Shown here: positions 15,248 through 23,547 of the stretch, piece by piece
How the letters are laid out: every line of letters starts with the position of its first letter
Position numbering within the stretch: the stretch's first letter is position 1
Assembly (NCBI GenBank): GCA_964563925.1
Contig: CAZLZD010000059.1
Span: 1-25,439 of the forward strand
DNA from: JAUILA01 sp964563925
GTDB lineage: Bacteria > Bacteroidota > Bacteroidia > Cytophagales > Cyclobacteriaceae
Direction: 5' to 3'
DNA length: 25,439 nt
Notes under the pieces: generated by a model
The model's input: only the letters and a program-made list of their open reading frames with translations
Told to the model about the DNA's origin: nothing
Databases searched by the model: none
Translations under genes and position numbers: made by a program

Positions 15248-16069
15248 TCATTTCCCTTCAGCGGAATGAGGCAAACGCATCAGTTGTATGTTTCTGAATT
15301 CCACAGGATGACTTTCGGCCTGAAGGGCAATATAGCCTTCGCTGAGCATCCGGGAAAATCCGGAGGCAAGGAGTTGTTGGGCAAAAGGGTCTGAATCATC
15401 CAGCTGCGGTCTGCTGTAGAAGAGTACGTCTTTGCCGTTAATCCGGTGGACCACGGTTTCGTTTCCATGGACCTCAATTTCAGCGGTCACCCACTGGTCG
15501 CCGTGATAGGTTTCGGAGCTGGAGTTAATACAATGCTCTGTGATCAGCTGGTCATTCATCTCAATGTGGGTGCCTGCCGTACATACATTTCCGGTTGGCC
15601 GATCGTCTCTTCCGTTGCCACCGAGGAGTTGTGCTTCAATTGCCACCAGGAGCGTCTGATCTTTCGGGAGTGATTCAGGTGCCTGGGAATGAAACTTGAT
15701 CCCGCTGTTTCGGAAGGCCCATTCCGGCGCACCTGGTACCTGTTCTCCTGTAAACCGATACTCCAGCCTCAGCTTAAACCAGGAAAGTTTTTCCTTGTAG
15801 AAAAGGTGACCAAAACGATTGTCAAAGGTTTCATATTCGTCATAGGACACAATCAGTTTTCCATCTTTTACCCGGAAGGTATTCAGGTAATTGTCGCCTG
15901 CCTCGCAACCGGTTATCTTAACTTCCCAGCCAGTAAGGTCACGTCCGTTGAAAATGGTGATCCATTCCTGCCTAGGACTCGAATGGCAGCCACAGAATAA
16001 CAACATGGCGCACAGCAGGCCGAAAGAAAATCGGGTATAACGTGGTCGTAAATGGGAAGTGAGAATCAT
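15248..16069 (-). CDS. DUF1080 (3-keto-disaccharide hydrolase-like) lipoprotein
   Basis: A 273-residue protein with an N-terminal signal ending in a lipobox-like FCGC (Cys28), so probably anchored in the periplasm or outer membrane. From residue 36 the sequence has the features of DUF1080/PF06439: WITIFNGRDLTGWEV at the start, FRVKDGKLIVS, RLEYRFTG, NSGIKFHSQ, VAIEAQLLGG and a closing VEFRNIQLMRL. The fold is a concanavalin-like beta-sandwich. Characterised members cleave 3-keto-glycosides made by C3-oxidising GMC dehydrogenases. A GMC/subunit-3 pair lies at 5607-7870, 7.4 kb away on the other strand, so a shared pathway is only inferred. It is divergent from the aldolase-like gene with 73 bases between starts. 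Confidence 0.88.
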   Translation of the reverse strand: MILTSHLRPRYTRFSFGLLCAMLLFCGCHSSPRQEWITIFNGRDLTGWEVKITGCEAGDNYLNTFRVKDGKLIVSYDEYETFDNRFGHLFYKEKLSWFKLRLEYRFTGEQVPGAPEWAFRNSGIKFHSQAPESLPKDQTLLVAIEAQLLGGNGRDDRPTGNVCTAGTHIEMNDQLITEHCINSSSETYHGDQWVTAEIEVHGNETVVHRINGKDVLFYSRPQLDDSDPFAQQLLASGFSRMLSEGYIALQAESHPVEFRNIQLMRLPHSAEGK

Positions 16070-16142
16070 GGCCGGTTCTAAAGGGCATAAGATAATTATT
16101 TAATCTATATATTGGAGTACTTTCCATCCCAAACGACGACCC

Positions 16143-17297
16143 ATGAATAAAAGAGAATTCATTAAAACATCCGGCTTATCTCTGATTCCATGGCTGATAC
16201 CCGGAATTATAAAGAGCACAAGTTCCGGCACGGATCAATCGGACCGCGTCAATTTTATATCCGACGGATTCAGGTTTTCACCTGCGGAATACATTGCCCG
16301 GCTCAGTGAAATTAACCAGGCCCAAGCAATCGCTCCGGATGTTTACGGAAATGGCGGCGTGACTCGTCAGCTGGAGGAGGAGTTTGCCCGTCTGACCGGT
16401 AAGGAGAAGGCTATCTATTTGCCCACCGGTACAATGGCCAACGAGATTGCCCTGCGCCTGCTCAATGGAAACAACACTAAGGTGCTGGTACCTGAAAATT
16501 CACATATTTATCGCGATGAAGCAGATTCAGCACAAAGTATTCATCATCTCCGCCTGGTACCTGTAGTCAACGGGAAGTCTTTTTTTACTGTTAACGACCT
16601 GGAGAATACCATCAGTGAACTGGAACGGAATGAGGTATTTAAAAGTGGTACCGGTACTGTGGCTGTTGAGAATCCGGTACGCCGTGCCAATGGGGAATTT
16701 GTGCCTTGGAGTGAACTGAAGGCTATTTCATCCTTTTGCCGGTATCATGGGTATAAATTGCACCTGGACGGTGCCCGTGTTCACATTGCTTCCGGATATA
16801 CCGGGATCCCTGTGCGAGAATATGCCGAATTATTTGATACGGTGTACATCTCCCTGTACAAATACCTGCATGCCGCCGGGGGCGCAATGCTTTGCGGCGA
16901 TGCCGGCATTATAGACCAGGTCCCGCACCTGATAAAAATACTGGGAGGTACTACCTATCAGTCCTGGGCCAATACCGCTGTGGCGTTCCATTACATACGG
17001 AACATTGATGAGAAGTGGGACCGGATAGCCAGGATTTCTTCCGACATGCTTGAATTCCTGCAGGCTACCGGCAATGTAAGGGTTCAGCAACCGGATTATC
17101 CCACCAACGTTAGCAAGTTGATTTTCCCGGAAAAAACAGACCTGGTAAAGCTGCAGAAAGATCTGTCTGAAAAGCATGCCATGGATATCCGCCCTCCGCG
17201 TGCCGACGGAAGCATCCTGTTATTTGCCAACGAAAGTTTGCTTCTCAGGAGCCCTGAAGAACTTTCACACGCCTGGAAGGATGTTCTGTCCGGCTGA
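16143..17297 (+). CDS. Exported threonine-aldolase-like PLP enzyme
   Basis: A 384-residue fold-type I PLP enzyme of the L-threonine aldolase/beta-eliminating lyase family. Visible motifs are YGNGGVTRQLEEEFARLTGK (68-87), LPTGTMAN (93-100), Asp209 and Arg212 in LHLDGARVH, and the Schiff-base Lys240 in SLYKYLHAAGGAML. The expected reaction is reversible cleavage of threonine or a beta-hydroxy amino acid to glycine and an aldehyde. The first about 28 residues (MNKREFIKTSGLSLI, then PWLIPG) look like a Tat signal with KR in place of RR. Most family members have no signal and start near residue 34 here. It is co-directional with the serine hydrolase 112 bases downstream. Confidence 0.88.
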   Translation: MNKREFIKTSGLSLIPWLIPGIIKSTSSGTDQSDRVNFISDGFRFSPAEYIARLSEINQAQAIAPDVYGNGGVTRQLEEEFARLTGKEKAIYLPTGTMANEIALRLLNGNNTKVLVPENSHIYRDEADSAQSIHHLRLVPVVNGKSFFTVNDLENTISELERNEVFKSGTGTVAVENPVRRANGEFVPWSELKAISSFCRYHGYKLHLDGARVHIASGYTGIPVREYAELFDTVYISLYKYLHAAGGAMLCGDAGIIDQVPHLIKILGGTTYQSWANTAVAFHYIRNIDEKWDRIARISSDMLEFLQATGNVRVQQPDYPTNVSKLIFPEKTDLVKLQKDLSEKHAMDIRPPRADGSILLFANESLLLRSPEELSHAWKDVLSG

Positions 17298-17409
17298 ATC
17301 AATTATAACCTGGCTCCAGACTGAAGTACGCTGTAAATGATTGCTTCAACCAGCCTGGGATTCCTGGAATTTGACTATATTGAACAGTTGGAAATTGAAC
17401 CTGCAAAGC

Positions 17410-18672
17410 ATGAAATATCTTTTGTCATTTACCCTCTGCATATTATTATTCTCCTGCATAAACCAGACAGATTCTGCATCCTTAGCGGAATCGGAGCTTC
17501 TTGCAGCGGCGGACCCGGTGGAATACGGACTGGACCCGGATGAAACGGAGGCCATTGCCAACCATATACAGTGGGCGCTGGACAGCCAGTATATCGGCGG
17601 GGCCGTGGCCATGATTGCCAAAAACGATCGCGTCATTTTCTATGAATCGTATGGCTACAGCGACCAGGCTAAAACAAAACCGATGGCAAAGGATCAAATA
17701 TTCCGGCTGGCTTCCATGACCAAGCCGGTAACCTCGGTGGCGATCATGCAGCTTGTGGAGCAGGGCCTGGTCAATGTCGATGATCCGGTATCAAAGTATA
17801 TCCCGGAGTTTTCCGATATGAAGGTTATCAGGAATTTCAATGAGGCGGATTCGACCTACGAAACTGTACCGGTAGAAAATGAGATGACCATTCATCACTT
17901 GCTGACGCACACGGCGGGTTTTGCTTATAGCCTTTTCCATCCCGTTGCCGGGGCAGTTTACACGCCCTTTGAGATTGCAGAGGCCTGGTCCCTGGATTCG
18001 GTTACCCTGGCGGACAATATCCCCAAATCAGGAAGCCTGCCGCTGATGCATGAGCCGGGAGCGGCCTTTACCTACGGAATAAATATCGATGTGCTCGGTT
18101 ACATTGTAGAGCGGGTTTCCGGATTGCCGCTGGATGAGTATTTCTCGGAGAATATTTTTAAGCCACTTGGCATGGATGATACGTACTTTTACCTGCCTGA
18201 TGATAAGGCGGACCGGCTGGTGGAAGTCTGGCTTACTTCAGATCCGGGAGATTTTCCTATGGACTACCCCGTAAAGGGAGCCAGGACTTATTTTGCAGGT
18301 GGCGCAGGCCTCGTGGGTACTGCAGAAGATTACTTGCGTTTCGCCACGGCGCTCCTCAATAAGGGTAGCCTGGGCGATGCACAGATCCTGAAACCTGAAA
18401 CTGTGGAGATGATGTTTACGAATCAGATCGGCGACCTGCGACTTAGGGAAGGTGTAGGATTCGGTTACGGTGGTATGGTGTTGGTGGATGAAGATGAGGC
18501 GGGCAGAAACGCAGGTTACTGGGGGTGGGACGGGTTCTGGCAGACACGCTTCCGGATAGACCCCCAAAATGATATGGTGCTGGTTTTGATGACCAACTCT
18601 TTTCCGGCATCACATTCCAACGAAGTGCTTGGTGGTTACGGAAAACTGGTCGTCCAGGGAATTGAAAATTAA
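17410..18672 (+). CDS. Serine hydrolase lipoprotein, class C beta-lactamase/esterase family
   Basis: The frame opens upstream at 17341, but the ATG at 17410 gives a proper lipoprotein signal (MKYLLSFTLCILLFSC, lipobox Cys16), so 420 residues are assigned. The beta-lactamase-fold motifs are present: nucleophile Ser102 and Lys105 in SMTK, Tyr222 in TYGIN (in place of the classical YxN), LLTHTAGF near 164-171, GGAGLVGTAEDYLRF later, and a C-terminal WGWDG in the position of the KTG/HxG box. It is most likely an exported esterase, D-amino-peptidase or related hydrolase, not an antibiotic-resistance lactamase. It follows the aldolase-like gene in the same direction. Confidence 0.9.
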   Translation: MKYLLSFTLCILLFSCINQTDSASLAESELLAAADPVEYGLDPDETEAIANHIQWALDSQYIGGAVAMIAKNDRVIFYESYGYSDQAKTKPMAKDQIFRLASMTKPVTSVAIMQLVEQGLVNVDDPVSKYIPEFSDMKVIRNFNEADSTYETVPVENEMTIHHLLTHTAGFAYSLFHPVAGAVYTPFEIAEAWSLDSVTLADNIPKSGSLPLMHEPGAAFTYGINIDVLGYIVERVSGLPLDEYFSENIFKPLGMDDTYFYLPDDKADRLVEVWLTSDPGDFPMDYPVKGARTYFAGGAGLVGTAEDYLRFATALLNKGSLGDAQILKPETVEMMFTNQIGDLRLREGVGFGYGGMVLVDEDEAGRNAGYWGWDGFWQTRFRIDPQNDMVLVLMTNSFPASHSNEVLGGYGKLVVQGIEN

Positions 18673-18847
18673 TCCGGCCCTGTCTCATTCTTTGTTTGAT
18701 TATTCTCCTGACCTGACTGAAAAGCCTGTTAATGAGTCCATTATATCCCCGAAATTCCTGCGCTCACTAAACCAAAGCTGTGGTTTCTTGTTTTTCTGAA
18801 GATAATCAGGAACAGGTTCTGTTTGTCTATTTGTATTACATGAAAAT

Positions 18848-19780
18848 ATGATTGTTCACAACTCCATTGACTGGTCAGTCATCATAAAATTCAGCTGGAA
18901 GAATGTGGCATACAGCCTGAGTGTAACGCTGATTGCCGTTATACTGGATTTTACCTTCGGTGACTTTTTACAAATACCCATTGCCATTATTGCCACACTC
19001 GGTACGGCCCTGGCCATTATGCTGGGTTTTCGTAACGGATCAGCCTATGAACGCTGGTGGGAAGCCCGAAAAATCTGGGGTGGTATTGTAAATGACAGTC
19101 GTACTTTCGCCCGCCAGGTTTTGTCCATGATAAATGCTGACCATGGATCTGGCGGGATCACTAATGTTCAGAAGGAATTGATCCACGCCCATCTGGCCCA
19201 TATACATGCGCTCAGGCTCCAGCTCAGGGTGATTTCCGACGAGAAAGCATGGGATGAAGACGTATTCGCCAGAATCGATAGCGAGACGATGTCCGGAATC
19301 CGTAGTAAATCAAATAAAGCAGCCCAACTGCTAATTCTGCAAGGTAAAAAGCTCGAGCAATGCCGGAACAGTGGTCAATTATCGGATTACCGGCACACCC
19401 AGATTGACAATACCCTGACCCGGTTTTCGGATTACCAGGGAAAATCAGAGCGGATCAAGAATACTCCTTTCCCCAAGGCATATGAAATCTTCAATCGAAT
19501 ATTGCTGAATCTTTTCATCCTGTTTCTGCCCTTCTCCCTGCTGCCTATTTTAAATGGACTGAATGAATGGTGGCTGGTTATTCCTGTTACCGTACTGACC
19601 AGCTGGGTTTTTTACGGAATCCATGAAATGGGAATTCTCATGGCAGCTCCGTTCGAGAATTTCAGGTGGGACGTTCCGTTGGATGCGATATGTAACACCA
19701 TTGAAATTGATCTTCTGCAGGCGGTAAATACGAAACAGGTACCGGAGAAACTTCATCCTGAGAATGGGGTGTTGATGTAA
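18848..19780 (+). CDS. Bestrophin-family anion channel
   Basis: A 310-residue membrane protein of the bestrophin/UPF0187 family, normal for bacterial members (about 300). Helices lie at about 19-37, 41-60, 217-240 and 243-262. The family signature GFRNGSAYERWWEARKIWGG is at 60-79, directly after helix 2, and the second pair of helices is followed by GIHEMGILMAAPFENF and DAICNTIEIDLLQ, the conserved C-terminal region. Bacterial bestrophins form pentameric channels in the inner membrane. It is preceded by a 175-base region without a recognisable gene and lies 74 bases before the AraC-type regulator, with which it may share a transcript. Confidence 0.9.
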   Translation: MIVHNSIDWSVIIKFSWKNVAYSLSVTLIAVILDFTFGDFLQIPIAIIATLGTALAIMLGFRNGSAYERWWEARKIWGGIVNDSRTFARQVLSMINADHGSGGITNVQKELIHAHLAHIHALRLQLRVISDEKAWDEDVFARIDSETMSGIRSKSNKAAQLLILQGKKLEQCRNSGQLSDYRHTQIDNTLTRFSDYQGKSERIKNTPFPKAYEIFNRILLNLFILFLPFSLLPILNGLNEWWLVIPVTVLTSWVFYGIHEMGILMAAPFENFRWDVPLDAICNTIEIDLLQAVNTKQVPEKLHPENGVLM

Positions 19781-19854
19781 CAGTACCGGATTCATCATTC
19801 CATTTGATGACCTACCTCATGGTATAGTTTGGGGCTATATGGTACTTTCATTTC

Positions 19855-21714
19855 ATGCAAAACGGAAAGACGGAGAACGGTCAGGATTTTTTATCCCAGG
19901 TAAATACGATCATCTCCCGTAATCTCGAAAACGAGAATTTCGGGGCAGGGGAGTTGGCCGATGAACTTGGCCTGAGCATGTCTCAGACGTTGCGAAGGAT
20001 CAAGAAGGAATCCGGCCTGGGCGCGAATCAGTACATCCGTGAAATTCGCCTGGAATACGCCGCAGCTCTTTTGGATAGTCATAAAGACCTGAATGTTTCA
20101 GAAATTGCATTTAAGGCTGGCTTTAGCAGTCCTTCCTATTTCATCAAATGTTTTCACGATAAATACAATGCAACGCCAGGTGCCTACAAAACGCATAAAA
20201 CCAAGGGGAAAAGACATTCCAGGATACTTATTGGTGTAATCAGTGCCATCTTAATTTTCCTGATGGCCGGTGCCTATTTGGTCAGGTGGACCGGTACCGA
20301 ACAGACGGTGGCCTCCTCAATGAGATCCATCGCGGTGTTACCGTTGCTTGACGCGACAAGTGATCAGCGCATGGAATACTTATCTGCCGGCTTAACAGAT
20401 GACCTGACATATCAACTGGCAAAATTTGCCAATTTGCGGGTTGTTTCACGTGGATCGGCCATGCTCTACAGGGATTCCGCTAAACTTTACAGGGATATTG
20501 CGGCTCAACTCGGCGTTGACCTGCTGCTGGAGGGTTCCGTTATGCAAAAGGGAGAGGATTTACAGATGATTTTTCAACTGATTGAGCCGGTACCCGAGGA
20601 AAAGCATCTGTGGACGGCTAAATATGAAGTCAGGCCAGATGACATTTTCAATATTCCCGGTGTGGTTGCGAAGGCCATCGGAACGGAAATGGCCTTTCAG
20701 GAACCGGGACATTCTGTGACTGACAGACATGTTGACCCTGAAGCTTATGACCACTATCTGCGTGGAATGTATTTGCTGGATAAGCAAAACCCGGTGGCCG
20801 TTCAACAGGCAATAGAGCATTGTCGGGCCTCAATAAGTACCGACAGCACATTTGCCCCTGCCTATGCCCTTATGGCAAAATGCTACATTTCGATGAACCG
20901 CTTCATACGCAATAACGAAGAGAAACTTCAGAACAAACAACGGGGCAAGCAAATGATTTATACAGCGCTGGACAAGGCAATTGAAACCGATAGGAGCCTG
21001 GCCGAAGCGTACATCGCTTATGGATACGTGCTGGGAACCCTGGATTGGGATTGGGACGGCATGAAGAGTATGGTGGACAAAGGTCTGATGTTAAACCCGA
21101 ACAGTTCAGCCGGGTATTTATTGCTGTCTGATTACTGGGCAATAAATGGAGATATGGCCGCCTCCCTGGAAGCGGCACGGAAAGCAGTTGAACTTGATCC
21201 GCTTAATCCGTACGCAGGGACCATGCTCGCACAGAAGCTCGAAGTGGACCGGCAGTATGGTCAGGCACTTATTCAGTACGAAAAAGTGCTTGAGCTATTT
21301 CCTGAATACGGAATGGCCTGGAACGGTGTCGGTTTCAGCCACTTTCTTCTTGGGGATAAAGAAAAAGCCAGGGAATGCTGGGGACAACTGCACGAGATCA
21401 TGGGAAACCGTGAGATGGCCGACTATTTCCAGGATGCGCAGTTTGATAATGCGGTACGTCACTGGCTGCAGGAGGCTACCAAAACCCAAAAGTTATATTG
21501 TTCAAACCCGTCCGTAATTGCCATGGCATTTATGCTCCATGATCACCGCACGGTTGCACTGGAATATCTGGAGTATTCCTATACCATGCGAAACGAAGAA
21601 CTTCCCCTTCTTATTCTGCATCCTGTGTTCGATTCTCTGCGCGGCACACTGCCATTTGAGATGATCGTTCAGCAACTTAACGTTGAAGGCACGGTTGCCA
21701 AGCCTGGTATGTAA
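19855..21714 (+). CDS. AraC-HTH / transmembrane / TolB-like / TPR one-component regulator
   Basis: A 619-residue protein with four parts in order. Residues about 11-112 are an AraC-type double helix-turn-helix (ELADELGLSMSQTLRRIKKE, then VSEIAFKAGFSSPSYFIKCF and NATPGAYK). A single membrane helix follows at 122-143. Residues about 155-275 resemble the TolB N-terminal-like/CadC-adenylate-cyclase-associated domain (SIAVLPLLD, LSAGLTDDLTYQLA, LRVVSRGSAMLYR, LLEGSVM). From about 283 to 600 there are TPR-like repeats ending with a short tail. DNA binding is thus cytoplasmic and the sensory part periplasmic. The order AraC-first resembles a ToxR/CadC design but with an AraC domain. A regulator of the lipoprotein gene just downstream (21839) is plausible; no target site was identified. 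Confidence 0.9.
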   Translation: MQNGKTENGQDFLSQVNTIISRNLENENFGAGELADELGLSMSQTLRRIKKESGLGANQYIREIRLEYAAALLDSHKDLNVSEIAFKAGFSSPSYFIKCFHDKYNATPGAYKTHKTKGKRHSRILIGVISAILIFLMAGAYLVRWTGTEQTVASSMRSIAVLPLLDATSDQRMEYLSAGLTDDLTYQLAKFANLRVVSRGSAMLYRDSAKLYRDIAAQLGVDLLLEGSVMQKGEDLQMIFQLIEPVPEEKHLWTAKYEVRPDDIFNIPGVVAKAIGTEMAFQEPGHSVTDRHVDPEAYDHYLRGMYLLDKQNPVAVQQAIEHCRASISTDSTFAPAYALMAKCYISMNRFIRNNEEKLQNKQRGKQMIYTALDKAIETDRSLAEAYIAYGYVLGTLDWDWDGMKSMVDKGLMLNPNSSAGYLLLSDYWAINGDMAASLEAARKAVELDPLNPYAGTMLAQKLEVDRQYGQALIQYEKVLELFPEYGMAWNGVGFSHFLLGDKEKARECWGQLHEIMGNREMADYFQDAQFDNAVRHWLQEATKTQKLYCSNPSVIAMAFMLHDHRTVALEYLEYSYTMRNEELPLLILHPVFDSLRGTLPFEMIVQQLNVEGTVAKPGM

Positions 21715-21838
21715 CACAAAAAGCTTAATTGATACTATTTGCTGAATTCGTCCTATCGGATGCTGATTTTTTGATAGGTGTCAGACTGCTTTATTGAAGT
21801 ACTTTGAACAAAGATTATTAACGAAAATTTGTACGATA

Positions 21839-22534
21839 ATGAAAGCCCTGATTTCTATTTTAACCCTTGGTGTTTTGCTTTTTGCCAGCTGCGAAGAATC
21901 TGCAATTACACCTGAAAAGACGTATGTACCCGGTTCGGAGGTTTCATCCTTGCAGAATCAAAGTAATGGTAATTATACCGGATTTGATGAATGGGGATTT
22001 AACTACACCGCTCAAATATTTGATAGTTACCTGATTAATGCACTCATTGCTGATCCTGCCTTTAAAGATGCCGAACATTATCGTGAAACGGCTTATAAAG
22101 GTGAAGGGAGCGAATATTGGGACAATTTCATCAGCAACTATCCTTACTTCCAGTATTGGATGCCCGCCGGATTACTTGACTGCAGAATGAAAATGAAGTG
22201 GAACGACGCCCTTCTTCCCCCATCCGGCATCTATCCTGATTCGTGGAACAACACTGATGCGAAGATAGAATTTAAATATATGATGGACAGTGAAACAGAA
22301 AACTGGATGCAGATTCGAAAACTTATTGCCATTTTTGATACCGATTACCTGGAAGGTGATCGCTGGTATAACGAGAATGGGGAAGAAATCGGTATGAAAT
22401 CCTATTACTGGCCGGATGAGCTGATTATTGTACAGGTACTGAATGTAGGTGAGAATCCCTATGTCCCGTTCGCGATGCCTCCTGATTACACCGCACCTTT
22501 CGGACATGGTTGGGGAAGTCAGAAAAACAGGTAA
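21839..22534 (+). CDS. Hypothetical lipoprotein, 231 aa
   Basis: The frame is open from 21794 but the ATG at 21839 places a lipoprotein signal at the start (MKALISILTLGVLLFASC, lipobox Cys18), so the upstream start is rejected. The mature part is rich in Tyr, Trp, Asn and Asp, with features such as YTGFDEWGFNYTAQIF, WMPAGLLDCRMKMKWND and WNNTDAKIEFKYMM, suggesting a beta-rich secreted domain. No known family recognised. It follows the AraC-TM-TPR regulator by 124 bases and ends before a strong terminator at 22555. A word TACTTTGA at 21800-21807, about 32 bases before the start, could be a promoter -7 element. Confidence 0.72.
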   Translation: MKALISILTLGVLLFASCEESAITPEKTYVPGSEVSSLQNQSNGNYTGFDEWGFNYTAQIFDSYLINALIADPAFKDAEHYRETAYKGEGSEYWDNFISNYPYFQYWMPAGLLDCRMKMKWNDALLPPSGIYPDSWNNTDAKIEFKYMMDSETENWMQIRKLIAIFDTDYLEGDRWYNENGEEIGMKSYYWPDELIIVQVLNVGENPYVPFAMPPDYTAPFGHGWGSQKNR

Positions 22535-22554
22535 GCACATAGGGCCAGGATTGT

Positions 22555-22580
22555 GAAAACCCGGATTTTTCCGGGTTTTC
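22555..22580. terminator. Bidirectional intrinsic terminator between convergent genes
   Basis: GAAAACCCGG-ATTTTT-CCGGGTTTTC: perfect 10-base-pair stem, with T-rich arms on both strands. It lies 20 bases after the lipoprotein stop and 33 bases from the stop of the convergent deacetylase gene. Confidence 0.85.
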
Positions 22581-22613
22581 CATCATTCTTCAGACGCAAT
22601 CAATACTATACGT

Positions 22614-23306
22614 TTAGCGGCCCCCGTTTGAGTTGATTTTTTCATAAAGGTTCTCTATCTCGGTAAGGTCAGGTTCCTTTTTCATCCACCCGACACGCTC
22701 TTTCTGTGTATCCATCCATCGGTACAGCCAGCTCACACCCCATTTTTCATAGTACGTGTTTTCCTGTTCATAAACCGGGTCTTTCAGCGATTCCGAAAAA
22801 CTGGTTATTCGATAGTCCTCTGCTTGCAGCCGACGGATTATTTCACCCAGGTAGTCGGCGTTCAGGGAGTTATCGTGGCACAGGTAAATATGACTGACAG
22901 GCCGGTTATAGACAGACCGCGCCACATTCTCAAAGAAAAGGACCAACTCAATGGTTTTATCCACGTATTGCTCTCCAATTTTATGCGCTTTTTCCAGCTG
23001 CCCGGTTTCCAAATAATGCGTGTACACAGCATTNNNNNNNNNNNNNNNNNNNNNNNNNNNNNNNNNNNNNNNNNNNNNNNNNNNNNNNNNNNNNNNNNNN
23101 NNNNNNNNNNNNNNNNNNNNNNNNNNNNNNNNNATATCCAGCGAATCCAGGACCTGCAGTAATCCGGCTTCGGATTTGCCGTTCCTGGTAAGTTTGGGGA
23201 CATCATCTATGGTGATGGATATTGACTTCTCGCTGTTTTGTCCTGCCACCGGTATGGCAATTAACAGGCATATAGCCAGCAAAAAAATGGATTGGCATTT
23301 GGTCAT
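22614..23306 (-). CDS. Polysaccharide deacetylase (NodB-like), interrupted by an assembly gap
   Basis: The ATG at 23306 gives a signal peptide (MTKCQSIFLLAICLLIAIPV, then AGQ); the frame extends further upstream to 23387 but adds a non-signal extension. Residues before the gap include SISITIDDVP with the Asp-Asp pair (Asp34/Asp35) of motif 1. After the gap come NAVYTHYL, then SHIYLCHDNSLNADYL, which resembles the C-terminal motif of this subgroup, and YEKWGVSWLYRWMDTQKERV. Only 57 residues lie upstream of the gap. The HxxxH metal motif and the catalytic middle of the domain are missing, presumably in the gap. The frame is consistent across 100 N but the true length is unknown. Expected to remove acyl groups from a polysaccharide or peptidoglycan in the periplasm. 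Confidence 0.8.
   Translation of the reverse strand: MTKCQSIFLLAICLLIAIPVAGQNSEKSISITIDDVPKLTRNGKSEAGLLQVLDSLDXXXXXXXXXXXXXXXXXXXXXXXXXXXXXXXXXXNAVYTHYLETGQLEKAHKIGEQYVDKTIELVLFFENVARSVYNRPVSHIYLCHDNSLNADYLGEIIRRLQAEDYRITSFSESLKDPVYEQENTYYEKWGVSWLYRWMDTQKERVGWMKKEPDLTEIENLYEKINSNGGR
23034..23133. other. Assembly gap, 100 N, inside the deacetylase gene
   Basis: Exactly 100 undetermined bases. The flanks are both in the deacetylase frame, so the gap removes coding sequence. From recalled family length (about 300 residues) the real missing piece is probably nearer 300 bases than 100. Confidence 0.95.
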
Positions 23307-23454
23307 TGAAATCTGTTTAAATTTAGGCGTTGATGCACTTTGCAGGCCAACTGCAGAATACCCTTTTCGCAATTTACAAAAATACAATTCCAGGTAGCTT
23401 TCTAAAGGAAGTATTCAGGCTTTGATGCATTCATTTCATTACCTGGAAATGTAT

Positions 23455-23483
23455 AAGGTGGCAACTCTGGTAGTTGCCACCTT
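23455..23483 (-). terminator. Intrinsic terminator of the 23548-24258 gene
   Basis: AAGGTGGCAACT (23455-23466) and AGTTGCCACCTT (23472-23483) form a perfect 12-base-pair stem with a five-base loop. It is 65 bases downstream of the minus-strand stop at 23548. The run after the stem on the minus strand is TATAC, so the U-tract is weak. Placed between two minus-strand genes, it separates their transcripts. Confidence 0.7.
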
Positions 23484-23547
23484 TCTGCGTTAATCCGATA
23501 TTAATTGACTTAAATTTATTGGGTTTTTATTTCCCTGATCCCGTTGA

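Noticed and set aside
17410..18672. Antibiotic-resistance beta-lactamase
   Set aside because: The YGIN and WGWDG motifs and lipoprotein signal fit the broad esterase/peptidase branch of the fold, not a dedicated class C lactamase.
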